From: Manis javanica
Lineage: Eukaryota; Chordata; Mammalia; Pholidota; Manidae
Direction of reading: 5' to 3'
DNA: 64,000 nucleotides
Assembly (NCBI RefSeq): GCF_040802235.1
Contig: NC_133156.1
Coordinates: 24,571,343 to 24,635,342 of the forward strand
The position numbers and the translations under genes are program-made. Of this stretch, positions 10,949 to 21,934 are shown in pieces; position 1 is the stretch's first letter, and every line of letters begins with the position of its first letter. Below the pieces are notes generated by a model. The model was not told the origin of the DNA. It saw only the letters and a list, made by a program, of their open reading frames with translations, and ran no database searches.

Positions 10949-12754
10949 AGAAGTGACCATGACTGCAGAGCTCAAAACCTGTGAGAAGAAACTGCTTTTC
11001 TTCAATCAGATTGCAGAATAGAATTTCTTTGGATTTACCATTTATTTAACTTCAACTTGTTTAGGCAACTTAAGTTCTTCAATTTATATAATGTTCTGCT
11101 TTGTCTGATATATAAATAATTTTATCTTTGTCCATTTTCCTACTTTCCCAATATTTTCCACAATCTTGGATCAGGAAGACTTGGAAATTCCCATTTTTTT
11201 GTGTGTGAGGCAAGGCGGATTTTCTATGAATAATTTATTTTCAGTTGATATATTTCTTCTAAAATAAGCTCTCTCTCATGAGTTGCATTACTCATATAAA
11301 AATAGAAAAAAATAACCTTGACAACCAAGAAAATTTATACAATTTTATAATAGGAATATCAGAGTCCATGGTTTTTCATTTTTATGTCTGTCATCTTTTG
11401 TATACACCAACCTTAACTGTTCTGACAATGTAGACTTTAATATAGTAGTGTGATTTTTAATGGGTCATTGGATTTTATTCTTCATTAGGTTTTGTATTCT
11501 TATTCAGCTGTGTCCACATTATTACCATAGTGATTGGCAAAATAATTATACAACACATGTCCCCAAGAGACACAGAACTCAAAGATTGACTTAATATGGC
11601 ATTTGAATCTGTGAGGGAACTAGATATGACTAAGAAATACTTTATGCTTTGTATTACTAAGAAAAATATTTTGTGTGTCATATACCTCCTTATTAAAATA
11701 TTAGCATTTGATGTCCATGAATAAAGGTGTTTCCTCATTTAGGTGAAGGATTGGTTGGCATGTTATGGTTTTCTGTTTTTTTTTAATCTGCTTTATATTT
11801 AAAACTTTTGGTGCTTCCTTCACAAATGACTCTTTCCATGCTATAAATGAAATGTCTCCTCTTTTCCTCTTTTTAAAATTTGTCTGTAGTCACTAAATTA
11901 GCAATGAATAAACAAAAACAATACTTTCCATCATTCTGTCTGAAAGGATGACTCATTGGAGAGATTGAATTTCTGTTCACTCATGTGAATACACAAATAT
12001 TGTACAAGCATGCATATCCTTTCAACATCTCCTCACTACCAGTAGGAAACTTCTATGTAGTTACTTTGTCATTCAACTTTCTGAAATAAACTTCAATAAC
12101 AGAGTAATGATGAATACTGTCTACAAATACCATGATGTATGCCTGAACTGAGAAGATTACTATAGTTGCCCTCAGCTTTGATCACTTTCATTATTGTATC
12201 AGTTAGTTAACGCTGAATAACAAACTTTCCTAAAAATCAAATGATTTCCTATAATTCCTTTGTAACTGCATGGTATTGCTTTGTGGGCAGTTGTTCTGAT
12301 CTCTGCTTAGTTCCCCTGCATCTATGTTCAGCTGTTATTCTCTATATTGTTCTTTTGAATAACATCAATGTAATATGCAACTTTAGAGCTCTTCTCTCTT
12401 TTCCCAATATATTTCATTTATATGTGTAATAAAATCTAGCTTATTGGAAAAAATGAGTTTATGAGATCTGAGTTCCTTTAATTTAATCCAATTATCCCTT
12501 TATCCATATATGACCCTTTGCCTTCTTACCAGTTATGAGATGTATTTCCCAGCTTTGTCAGACATGATTCAGCTACTTATGTTCTAGATGTTATCCTAAG
12601 CCATGTACCACTAGACTTTCTTAATCCTAATTTATTGAAGAATAAATTGCAGATGTTTACATTCCAATTTGTTGAATTAAAATAACTGACAAAATTAATT
12701 ATAGAGAGTGCTTCATTCCAATTGTATAACACTGGAGATGCTGTACAATAATTT
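10949..12754. other. Intergenic sequence after OR pseudogene 2
   Basis: The part up to about 12130 is the 3' flank shared with unit 1. From 12131 to 12754 no gene or confident repeat is recognised. Confidence 0.4.
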
Positions 12755-13362
12755 TTTTGCATCAATCTATAATTACACGAGGAGCATTATGTTTACTAGA
12801 CTAACCCCATCACCAAGTCCCCCCCACAAACCCAATTACAGTCACTGTCCATCAGTGTAGTAACATACTGTAGATTCACTGCTTGTCTTCTCTGTGTGGC
12901 ACAGCCCTCCACATGGCCCCCCTATTATACATGCTAATCATAATGCCCCCTTTATGCCCCCACCACTTAAACCCTCCCTTCCCACCTATCCTCCCCAGTC
13001 TCTTTCCCTTTCATAACTGTTAGTTCATGCTTGGGTTCTGTGATTCTCCTGATGTTTTGTTCATTCAGTTATTTCTTTGTTCTTATACTCCACAGATGAG
13101 TGAAATCATTTGGTACTTGTCTTTCTCTGCCTGGATTATTTCACTGAGCATAATACCCTCTAGCTCCATCCATGTTGTTGTCAATGGTAGGATTTGTTTT
13201 CTCCTTGTGGGTGAATAATAGTCCACTGTGTATATGTACCATATTTTCTTTATCCATTCACATACTGATGGACACTTAGGTTGCTTCCATATCTTGGATA
13301 TTGTAAATATTGCTGCGATAAACATAGGGGTGCATAGATCTTTCTCAAACTGGGCTATTGCA
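12755..13362 (-). mobile_element. L1 3' fragment, minus strand
   Basis: Young-type L1 3' UTR (12755-13080, with the 'agtcactgtccatcag' landmark) and the last about 80 codons of ORF2 (13083-13325, C-terminus MISLICGV). It is 5'-truncated at about 13362, where it abuts the T-run of another L1 fragment. Confidence 0.9.
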
Positions 13363-13589
13363 TTCTTTTTTTTTTTTTTTTTGTAGATGATTATTTTTTA
13401 TTGAAGGGTAGTTGACACACAGTATTACATTAGTTTCAGGTGTACAACACAGTGATTCAACATTTATATACATGATAATTCTAGCTACCAGCTTTCACCA
13501 TACAAAGTTGTTACATTATTTTGACTTTATTCCTTATGCTATACATTACATCCCGGTTACTTATTTATTTTACAATTGGAAGTCTGTAC
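13363..13589 (-). mobile_element. Older L1 3' end with poly(A), minus strand
   Basis: A T-run near 13366-13382 (poly(A) in sense) is followed by the 'gtttcaggtgtacaacac' landmark of an older mammalian L1 3' UTR. It is cut at 13589 by the T-run of the composite element that follows. Confidence 0.75.
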
Positions 13590-13599
13590 TTTTTTTTTT

Positions 13600-13919
13600 G
13601 AGAGGGCATCTCTCATATTTATTGATCAAATGGTTGTTAACAACAATAAAATTCTGTATAGGGGAGTCAATGCTCAATGCACAATCATTAATCCACCCCA
13701 AGCCTAATTTTCATCAGTCTCCAATCTTCTGAAGCATAATGAACGAGTTCTTACATGGAGAACAAATTCTTACATAGTGAATAAGTTACACAGTGAACAG
13801 TACAAGGGCAGTCATCACAGAAACTTTCACTTTTGCTCATGCATTATGAACTATAAACAATCAGTTATAATATGAATATTTGTTTGATTTTTATATGTGA
13901 TATATATGTGGATACCACA
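13600..13919 (-). repeat. Truncated retroviral LTR (U3-R) of composite 1
   Basis: In sense orientation it starts with TGTGG after a purine tract (GAGAGAAA, about 13920-13928). It carries an AATAAA signal about 20 bases before the end and passes directly into poly(A) at 13599. There is no U5. That is the shape expected from reverse transcription of an mRNA 3' end by L1 machinery rather than from a provirus. Confidence 0.75.
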
Positions 13920-13927
13920 TTTCTCTC

Positions 13928-13952
13928 TTTATTATTATTATTATTATTTTTA
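13928..13952. repeat. TTA trinucleotide microsatellite
   Basis: Short run of TTA units just inside the polypurine-tract side of the LTR. The copy at 47480-47492 has a shorter version. Confidence 0.85.
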
Positions 13953-14516
13953 ATAAAATGCTGAAGTGGTAGATAGATGCAAGATAAAGGTAGATAACAT
14001 AGTTTAGTGTTGTAAGAGAGCAAATGTAGATAATCAGGTGTGTGCCTGTAGACTATGTGTTAATCCAAGCTAGACAAGAGCAACAAAACATCCATGGATG
14101 CAGAAGATTTCTCTCAGAACAGTGGGGGTGAGGTTCTGAGCCTCACCTCTGTTGATCCCCAATTTCTCACCTGATGGTCCCCCTGCGACTGTGCCTGTCT
14201 TAGGTTGTTCCTCCCTTGAGGAATCTTACCCGTCTCTGGATAACCAGTCATCTTCTGGGGCCATACAGGGAAATGTAAAGTTGGTAAGTGAGAGAGAAGC
14301 CTTATTGTTTGAAAAGGTTAGCTTTTTACTTCTTTGCATATTTATGCCCTGTGGCTTCTATGCCCAGCATTTGTCTTGAGGTATCTTTACCACTTGGAAG
14401 AATTATGATACTCAGTAAATTCGATATGAGGCATGAATTCTATTTAAGGGTTGTAATTAGGAAGGAAGAAGAAAAGCTACAGAAGTAGCAGACAGAAGAA
14501 AACATGGGAAGATTGA

Positions 14517-14966
14517 TTATTTCTTTGACATATCTTCTTGTAGAGTAACTTCAGCATGTATAGGTTTTAAACTACTAATTAAATTATGCACACACATTAA
14601 CATAATAGGAATATAGTTACAGAACCAAAGCATACCTATAATTACCAGCCATCTCCAGTGAAACCAAGAAAACCAGTTAGGCACTTTAGGCATTTGTGAA
14701 AACTTATCTATGATATGGTGGATATTGTCCAACTGAACTTGAACAGTCTGAGAGAAATCAGACAAATTAAAACAACCCATTCCTGGGGACTGTTCACATC
14801 CCATATGTTCTTTTAACAGTAGATAGTCTGTAGTTGTAACATTTTGGAGTGCTACAATTTGCACTTCTCCTAATTGTTGGTTGAGTTCCAACAGTATAGA
14901 TCCAGTCAAATTTGTTGTTTTACTGTATGCACAGGCCAGCTTAAATATCTCCTTCTTCATTCCCAT
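14517..14966 (-). pseudogene. env: Endogenous retrovirus env, transmembrane-subunit fragment (composite 1)
   Basis: A 149-codon open stretch with the layout of a gamma-type retroviral TM subunit. It has an N-terminal helical segment, a disulfide-loop region that should read C-X6-C-C but here has Gly in place of one Cys (CEQSPGMGC), a Trp-rich membrane-proximal part (NWFSWFHW), one membrane helix, and a short cytoplasmic tail ending DMSKK. Surface subunit, signal peptide and fusion peptide are absent or unrecognisable upstream (14967-15240), so this is a remnant, not a working envelope. The homologue on the plus strand at 46515-46907 keeps the C-X6-C-C pattern. Confidence 0.8.
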
Positions 14967-15737
14967 GGCAAGTCCAGGAATCAGTGGGATGAGTGCATCT
15001 ACAGCTGTAGCAACACATGGATCTTTGTTGGGGTTTTTTGATGATCATCTTGTGGCATGAGTCTTCCAGAGAGTGCTGATGTTGGAAGTTCTTTTTCATA
15101 TTGTATCTTAGTTCATTTTCTGGGTAGCCAAATTAGGCTTTGATCCTCTGTATAAATACAGACTCTTTGCCTACACTTTTATATGCCCTTTATACCATTG
15201 TGTAGAACTCACTGGAGGTCACTACACAGGAAGAGCTTCTTTTTTTTTTAAGAGAAAGGAATATTATCAGAAAAATGTACCTCCATAGCCGATCATCTGA
15301 TACCCTTTAAGTGGTCAAAATTAAGGATATTTAAAGCATGCATTAATCATTGATTTACAGTTCATTTTATCCTATCAGGGAGTAATCCCACTTTTCTTTC
15401 TTTTTTTTGTTATCATTAATCTACACTTACATGAAGAATATTATGTTTACTAGGCTCTCCCCTATAACAGGTCCCTCCTATAAACCCCTTTACAGTCACT
15501 GTCCATCAGCATAGCAAAATGTTATAGAATCACTACTTGTCTTCTCTGTGTTGTACAGCCCTCCCCTTTATCCCCCCCTATGCACGCTAATCTTAATACC
15601 CTCCTTCTTCTTCTTCCCCGCCCTACCCCTCCCTACCAACCCATCCTCCCCAGTCCCTTTCCCTTTGGTACTTGTTAGTCTATTCTTGGGTTCTGTGATT
15701 CCGCTGCTGTTTTGTTCCTTCAGATTTTCCTTTGTTC

Positions 15738-18700
15738 TTATACTCCACAGATGAGTGAAATCATTTGGCATTTCTCTTTCTCTGCTTGGCTTATTTCATT
15801 GAGCATAATACCCTCCAGCTCCATCCATGTTGCTGCAAATGGTAGGATTTTTCCTCTTCTTATGGCTGAGTAGTATTCCATTGTGTATATGTACCACATC
15901 TTCTTTATCCATTCATTTATCGATGGACATTTAGGTTGCTTCCAATTCTTGGCTATTGTAAATAGTGCTGTGATAAACATAGGGGTCCATCTGTCTTTTT
16001 CAAACTGGAGTGCTGAGTTCTTAGAGTAAATTCCCAGGAGTGGAATTCCTGGTTCAAATGGTAAGTCCATTTTGAGCATTTCAATGAACCTCCATACTGC
16101 TTTCCACAATGGTTGAACTAACTTACATTCCCACCGGCAGTGTAGGAGGGTTCCCCTTTCTCCACAGCCTCGCCAACATTTGTTGTTTGTCTTTTCGATA
16201 GCAGCCATCCTTACTGGTGTGAGGTGATATCTCATTGTAGTTTTAATTTGCATTTCTCTGATAATTAGTGATGTGGAGCATCTTTTCATGTGTCTGTTGG
16301 CCATCTGTATTTTTTTTTGGAGAACTGTCTGTTCAGTTCCTCTGCCCATTTTTTATGTGGGTTGTTTGTTTTTTGTTTGTTGAGGTGGGTGAGCTCGTTG
16401 TATATTCTGGACGTCAAGCCTTTATCGGACCTGTCATTTTCAAATATATTCTCCCATACTGTAGGGTTCCTTTTTGTTCTATTGATGGTGTCTTTCATTG
16501 TACAGAAGCTTTTCAGCTTAATGTAGTCCCACTTGCTCATTTTTGCTGTTGTATTCCTTGCCCGGGGAGATATGTTCAAGAAGAGGTCACTCATGTTTAT
16601 GTCTAAGAGATTTTTGCCTATGTATTTTTCAATGAGTTTAATGGTTTCATGACTTACATTCAGGTCTTTGATCCATTTTGAGTTTACCTTTGTGTATGGG
16701 GTTAGACAATGGTACAGTTTCATTCTCCTACATGTAGCTGTCCAGTTTTGCCAGCACCATCTGTTGAAGAGACTGTCATTTCGCCATTGTATCTCCATGG
16801 CTCCTTTATCAAATATTAATTGACCATATATGTTTGGGTTAATTTCTGGGGTCTCTAATCTGTTCCACTGGTCTGTGGCTCTGTTCTTGTGCCAGTACCA
16901 AATTGTCTTGATTACTATGGCTTTATAGTAGAGGTTGAAGTTGGGGAGTGAGATCCCCCCTACTTTATTCTTCATTTTCAATATTGCTTTGACTATTCGG
17001 GGTCTTTGGTGTTTCCATATCAATTTTTGACTTATTTGTTCCAGTTCATTGAAGAATGTTGCTGGTAGTTTGATAGGGATTGCATCAAATATGTATATTG
17101 CTTTGGGCAAGATGGCTATTTTGACAATATTAATTCTTCCTAGCCATGAGCATGGGATGGGTTTCCATTTGTTAGTGTCCCCTTTAATTTCTCTGAAGAG
17201 TGAATTGTAGTTTTCAGAGTATCAGTCTTTCACTCTTTGGTTAGGTTTATTCCTAGGTATTTTATTCTTTTTGATGCAATTGTGAATGGAGTTGTTTTCC
17301 TGATTTCTCTTTCTGTTGGTTCATTGTTAGTGTATAGGAGAGCCACAGATTTCTGTGTGTTAATTTTGTATCCTGAAACTTTGCTGTATTCCAATATCAG
17401 TTCTAGTAGTTTTGGGGTGGAGTCTTTAGGGTTTTTTATGTACAATATCATGTCATGTGCAAATAGTGACAGTTTAACTTCTTCTTTACCAATATGGATT
17501 CCTTGTATTTCTTTGTTTTGTCTGATTGCCATGGCTAGGACCTCCAGTACTATGTTAAATAACAGTGGGGAGAGTGGGAATCCCTGTCTGGTTCCTGATC
17601 TCAGAGGTAAAGCTTTCAGCTTCTCGCTGTTCAGTATAATGTTGGCTGTGGGTTTATCATAAATGGCCTTTATTATGTTGAGGTACTTGCCCTCTATTCC
17701 CATTTTGCTGAGAGTTTTTATCATGAATGAATGTTGAATTTTGTCAAATGCTTTTTCAGCATCTATGGAGATGATCATGTGGTTTTGCCTTTTTTTGGCT
17801 GATGTGGTGGATGATGTTGATGAATTTTCAAATGTTGTACCATCCTTGCATCCCTGGGATGAATCCCACTTGGTCATGGTGTATGATCCTTTTGATATAC
17901 TGTTGAATTCGATTTGCTAATATTTTGTTGAGTATTTATGCATCTACATTCATCAGGGATATTGGTCTGTAGTTTTCTTTTTTGGTGGGGTCTTTGCCTG
18001 GTTTTGGTTGTAGAGTGATGTTGGCTTCATAGAATGAGTTTGGGAGTATTTCCTCCTTTTCTATTTTTTGGAAAACTTTAAGGAGATTGGGTATTATGTC
18101 TTCCCTGTATGTATAATAAAATTCTGAGGTAAATCCATCTGGCCCAGGGGTTTTGTTCTTTGGTAGTTTTTTGATTACCGCTTCAATTTCGTTGCTGGTA
18201 ATTGGTCTGTTTAGATTTTCTGTTTCTTTCTGGGTCAGTCTTGGAAGGTTGTATTTTTCTAGGAAGTTGTCCATTTCTCCTAGGTTTCCCAGCTTGTTAG
18301 CATATAGGTTTTCATAGTACTCTCTAATAATTCTTTGTATTTCTCTGGGGTCCTTCATGATGTTTCCTTTCTCATTTCTGATTCTGTTGATTTGTGTTAC
18401 TCTCTTTTCCTCTTAATAAGTCTGGCTAGAGGCTTATCTATTTTGTTTATTTCTCGAAGAACCAGCTCTTGGTTTCATTAATTTTTTCTATTGTTTTATT
18501 CTTCTCAGTTTTATTTATTTCTTCTCTGATCTTTATTATGTCCCTCATTCTGCTGACCTTAGGCCTCATTTGTTCTTCTTTTTCCAATTTTGATAATTGT
18601 GACATTAGACCATTCATTTGGGATTGTTCTTCCTTCTTTAAATATGCCTGGATTGCTATGTACTTTCCTCTTAAGACTGCTTTTGCTGTATCCCACAGTA

Positions 18701-19552
18701 GTTGGGGATTTGTGCTGTTGTTGTCGTTTGTTTCCATATATTCCTGGTCTCCATTTTGATTTGGTCATTGATCCATTGATTATTTAGGAGCGTGTTGCTA
18801 AGTGTCTATGTGTTTGTGAGCCTTTTTGCTTTCTTTGTATAGTTTATTTCTAGTTTTATGCCTTTGTGGTCTGAAAAGTTGGTTGGTAGGAGTTCAATCT
18901 TTTGAAATTTACTGAGGCTCTTTTTGTGGCCTAGTATGTGGTCTATTCTGGAGGATGTTCCATGTGTACTTGAGAAGAATGTGTATCCTGTTGCTGTTGG
19001 ATGTAGAGTTCTGTAGATGTCTATTAGGTCCATCTGTTCTACTGTGTTGTTCAGTGCCTCTATGTCCTTACTTATTTTCTGTCTGGTGGATGTGTCCCTT
19101 GGGGCAAGTGTTGTGTTGAAGTCTCCCAGAATGAATGCATTGCATTCTGTTTCCTCCTTTAGTTCTGTTAGTATTTGATTCAGATATGTTGGTGCTCCTG
19201 TATTGGGTGCATATATATTTATTATGGTTATATCCTCTTGTTGGACTGAGCCCTTTATCATTATGTAATGTCCTTCTTTATCTTTTGTTACTTTCTTTAT
19301 TTTGAAGTCTGTTTTGTCTGATACTAGAATTGCAACACCTGCTTTTTTCTGTCTGTTGTTTGCATGAAATATCTTTTTCCATCCCTTGACTTTAAGTCTG
19401 TGCATATCTTTGGGTTTGAGGTGTGTCTCTTGCAAGTAGCATATGGATGGGTCTTGCTTTTTTATCCATTCTATTACTCTGTGTCTTTTGATTGGTGCAT
19501 TCAATCCATTTACATTTAGGGTGATTATTGAAAGGTATGTTCTTATTGCCAT
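15738..19552 (-). pseudogene. L1 ORF2p (endonuclease-RT), broken, copy B
   Basis: ATG at 19552. The endonuclease domain is open for about 250 codons (18806-19552) and keeps LNVNGLN, QETH, GDFNT and SDHKGIK motifs, so the catalytic Asn, Glu, Asp and His positions look present. After that the frame breaks near 18800. RT pieces lie at 18447-18737, 17936-18358 and 17230-17877, and the C-terminal part at 16286-17110 and 15738-16349. The RT active-site motif F-A-D-D reads F-A-H-D near 17455, so a catalytic Asp is lost. The C-terminal Cys-rich segment ([18 protein letters not shown]) is recognisable. Not functional as read. Confidence 0.93.
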
Positions 19553-19746
19553 TGCAGGCTTTAAGTTTGTGGTTACCAAATGTTCAGGGTTAGCTTCTTT
19601 ACTATCTTACTGTCTAGCTTAACTCGCTTGTTGAGCTATTATAAACATGGTCTGATGATTCTTATTTCTCTCTCTTCTTATTCCTCCTCCTCCCTTCTTC
19701 ATATGTTGGGTGTTTTGTTCTGTGCTCTTTTTAAGAGTGCTCCCAT

Positions 19747-20599
19747 CTAGAGCAGTCCCTGTAGGATGCCCTGTAGAGGTGGTTTGTGGGAGGCAAATTC
19801 CCTCAACTTTTTCATGTCTGGGAATTGTTTAATCCCTCCTTAATATTTAAATGATAATCGTGCTGGATACAGTAGTCTTGGTTCGAGGCCCTTCTGTTTC
19901 ATTGCATTAAGTATATCATGCCATTCTCTTCTGGCCTGTAGGGTTTCTGTTGAGAAGTCTGATGATGGCCTGATGGGTTTTCCTTTGTAGGTGACCTTTG
20001 TTTTTCTCTCTGGCTGCCTTTAATACTTTGTCCTTGTCTTTGATCTTTGCCATTTTAATTATTATGTGTTGCCCTCCTTGGATCCCTTGTCATGGGAGTT
20101 CTGTGTACCTCTGTGGTCTGAGAGGTCATTTCCTCCCCTAGTTTGGGGAAGTTTTCAGCAATTATTTCTTCAAAGACAGTTTCTATTCCCTTTTTCTCTC
20201 TCTTCTTCTTCTGGTACCCCTGTAATGCAGATATTGTTCTGTTTCAATTGGTCACTCAGCTCTCTTAGAATTCTTTCATTCCTGGAGATCCTTTTATCTC
20301 TCTCTGCATCAGCCTCTCTGCGTTCCTGTTCTCTGTTTTCTAGTCCATTAATGGTCTCTTGCATCTCATCCATTCTGTTTTGAAGTCCTTCCTGAGCTTG
20401 TTGTTTCTGTATTCTCCTTCCTTAGTTCTTGCATAGTTCTCTGCAAGTCCATCAGGATGGTTATGACTTTTGTTTTGAATTCTTTTTCAGGAAGACTGGT
20501 TAAATCTATCTCCCCAGGTTCCTTCTCAGGGGAAGATGTAGTAGATGCCGAAGCTGTCTGGGTTAGTCTTGTCTGGGTCATATTTTTTTGCCTTTTCAT
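19747..20599 (-). pseudogene. L1 ORF1p, broken, copy B
   Basis: ATG at 20599 with an MKRQKNMTQ start. The N-terminal piece runs 20366-20599, and the coiled-coil piece 20170-20373 (MDEMQETINGLENREQERRE). The RNA-recognition and C-terminal regions follow, broken, down to a stop at 19747-19749. The organisation is that of L1 ORF1p (coiled coil, RRM, C-terminal domain), but it is interrupted by frameshifts. Confidence 0.88.
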
Positions 20600-21397
20600 G
20601 TTGATAGGTGCTATTGACTGTCAGACGGAGGGGGCCAAACTTTCCACTTGCTACTGGCCTTTCTTTACTGGGACAACTGCGACCGCTAGTGGCTTGTGTT
20701 GGGTAATTGTGTGTAGACTGGGTCTTTGTGTCTTGCCGGCCAGTGTGGAGGAAGCTCCCTATCTAAGGGCATGGCCAACCTTAGGCTGCTTCTGTGCTTT
20801 CACCTCACCCTGGTGGGGTAATGGTCGGGGGTCTGTTTGGCTGTTTACCTCCGTGGGGGGTCTCGGAGCTGTTGCACAGGGGGTTAGTGCACCTGGTTTT
20901 CCTTGTAATTTCAGTCTACTGGAGTTTGACCTGTGGTGTTTCTGTCCAGCTGTTGTGTCCCTGTACCTTTAAGACTTTCAAAAAGCACTCGCTCTTCTTT
21001 GTCACAGGGGCATCAGCTTCGGGACCCGCTCACTGGTCCTGCTGCCCTGTTTCCCTAGTATCTAGGACCCCACGCATGCACTGTGTCTGTGTTCTGGTGC
21101 GGATGGCTGGGGATGAGTGTTCAGCATTCCTGGGCTTCCTCTCCCTCTCCGCTCTGACTTCTCTCCTCCTGCCGGGAGCTGGCGGGAGGTGTGCTCAGGT
21201 CCCACCGGGCAGGGGCTTGTATCTTACACTTCACCAGGCACTGGGCTCTCGCACATGTGGATGTAGTCTGGCTGTTGTCCTGTGTCTTCTGGTCTCTCTT
21301 TTAGGATTAGTTGTATTTGTTGTATTTTCAAAAATATATATGTTTGTGGGAGGGGATTCCCACTGTCCTACTCACGCTGCCATATTCGCTCCACCCC
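20600..21397 (-). promoter_or_regulatory. L1 5' UTR, copy B
   Basis: Region upstream of ORF1, homologous to that of copy A, ending at the 5' start box near 21380-21397. Presumed internal promoter. It abuts foreign retroviral sequence at 21398. Confidence 0.75.
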
Positions 21398-21925
21398 CGA
21401 TTGAGGTCCCTTTTGTGATAAGGAGGCCCCTCTTCTCCAGATGGCAGCATGGGAGAGAAGAATGTGGAAGGCATACTCAGAGTCAGTGTAGATTGTAAGA
21501 GAAGAATTCCTGGCAGGAGTAAAGGCTCTAGTTATAGCAATAAGTGTGGCTTGTTGGTTAGTGATGTTGGAAGGAAGGAGTTGGGCCTCAGTAACTTCAG
21601 TGAGAGATACTATTGCATATCCTGCAATGCGGGTATGGTTATGGATAAAAGAGCTCCCGTCTGTGAACCAGGTGTAATGGGCTTGAGGGAGGGCTCCCTC
21701 CTGCAGATGTGCGGGGTGAGGGGCTCACTCGCTTAGGAGTTGCGTACAAGAATGGGGAGTGTAAGGGGATGGGTGTTGTGTAGATAGAAGTTTTGCTAGA
21801 TTGTGAGGGGGGCAGGTTGCAAAGGTAAGGGAGGGATCTTCAGTGAGGGATGTTGAAGGGTTAGGATTCGGCAGGGGATTAGCGTTTGAAGTCCCCTGTA
21901 AGTGGGAAGTTCAGTGAGGTGGCAT
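21398..21925 (-). pseudogene. Endogenous retrovirus pol fragment (RNase H domain)
   Basis: The minus-strand translation shows the RNase H signature F-T-D-G-S-S-F near 21655, then a Glu-type segment (N-Q-Q-A-T-L-I-A) and Y-T-D-S-E-Y near 21490, as in gammaretrovirus-like pol. It is homologous to 30780-31090 of the large provirus but distinctly different, so it comes from a related family and not from a local copy of that provirus. The frame contains stops. It stops abruptly at the 5' end of L1 copy B and at a truncated L1 on the other side, with no LTR nearby. Confidence 0.82.
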
Positions 21926-21934
21926 GGGGAGCAC

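Larger units (their letters stand above)
9955..12130 (+). repeat. Tandem duplication unit 2 (OR exon plus 3' flank)
   Basis: Paralogue of 3900-6140 in the same orientation, about 6.05 kb downstream. The homology includes the acceptor site, the OR exon, and 3' flank landmarks near 11468 and 12089. Confidence 0.7.
13590..21397 (-). mobile_element. Composite retroelement 1: L1 joined to retroviral env-LTR tail
   Basis: Read on the minus strand: L1 5' UTR, ORF1, ORF2 and 3' UTR (21397 down to about 15405), then an A-rich junction (about 15392-15405), then about 1.8 kb of retroviral sequence (env TM region, polypurine tract, LTR). It ends just past AATAAA in a 10-base poly(A) (T-run 13590-13599). 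The junction and the tail recur at 46010-47806 on the plus strand. No matching target duplication was found for this copy, because its 5' side abuts a retroviral RNase H fragment. The unit form is seen directly; its mobilisation as a unit is inferred from the other copy. Confidence 0.8.
15400..21397 (-). mobile_element. LINE-1 copy B (L1 part of composite 1), near full length
   Basis: About 6 kb, with 5' UTR (20600-21397), ORF1 (19747-20599), ORF2 (about 15738-19552) and 3' UTR (about 15405-15737). Its ORF1 and 5' UTR resemble copy A (1-3566) more than copies E or G. Coding regions contain several frameshifts. Confidence 0.93.

Noticed and set aside
13590-21397. Target-site duplication for composite 1
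   Set aside because: The sequence left of the T-run (13575-13590) and right of the L1 5' end (21398-21420) do not match beyond a few T residues.
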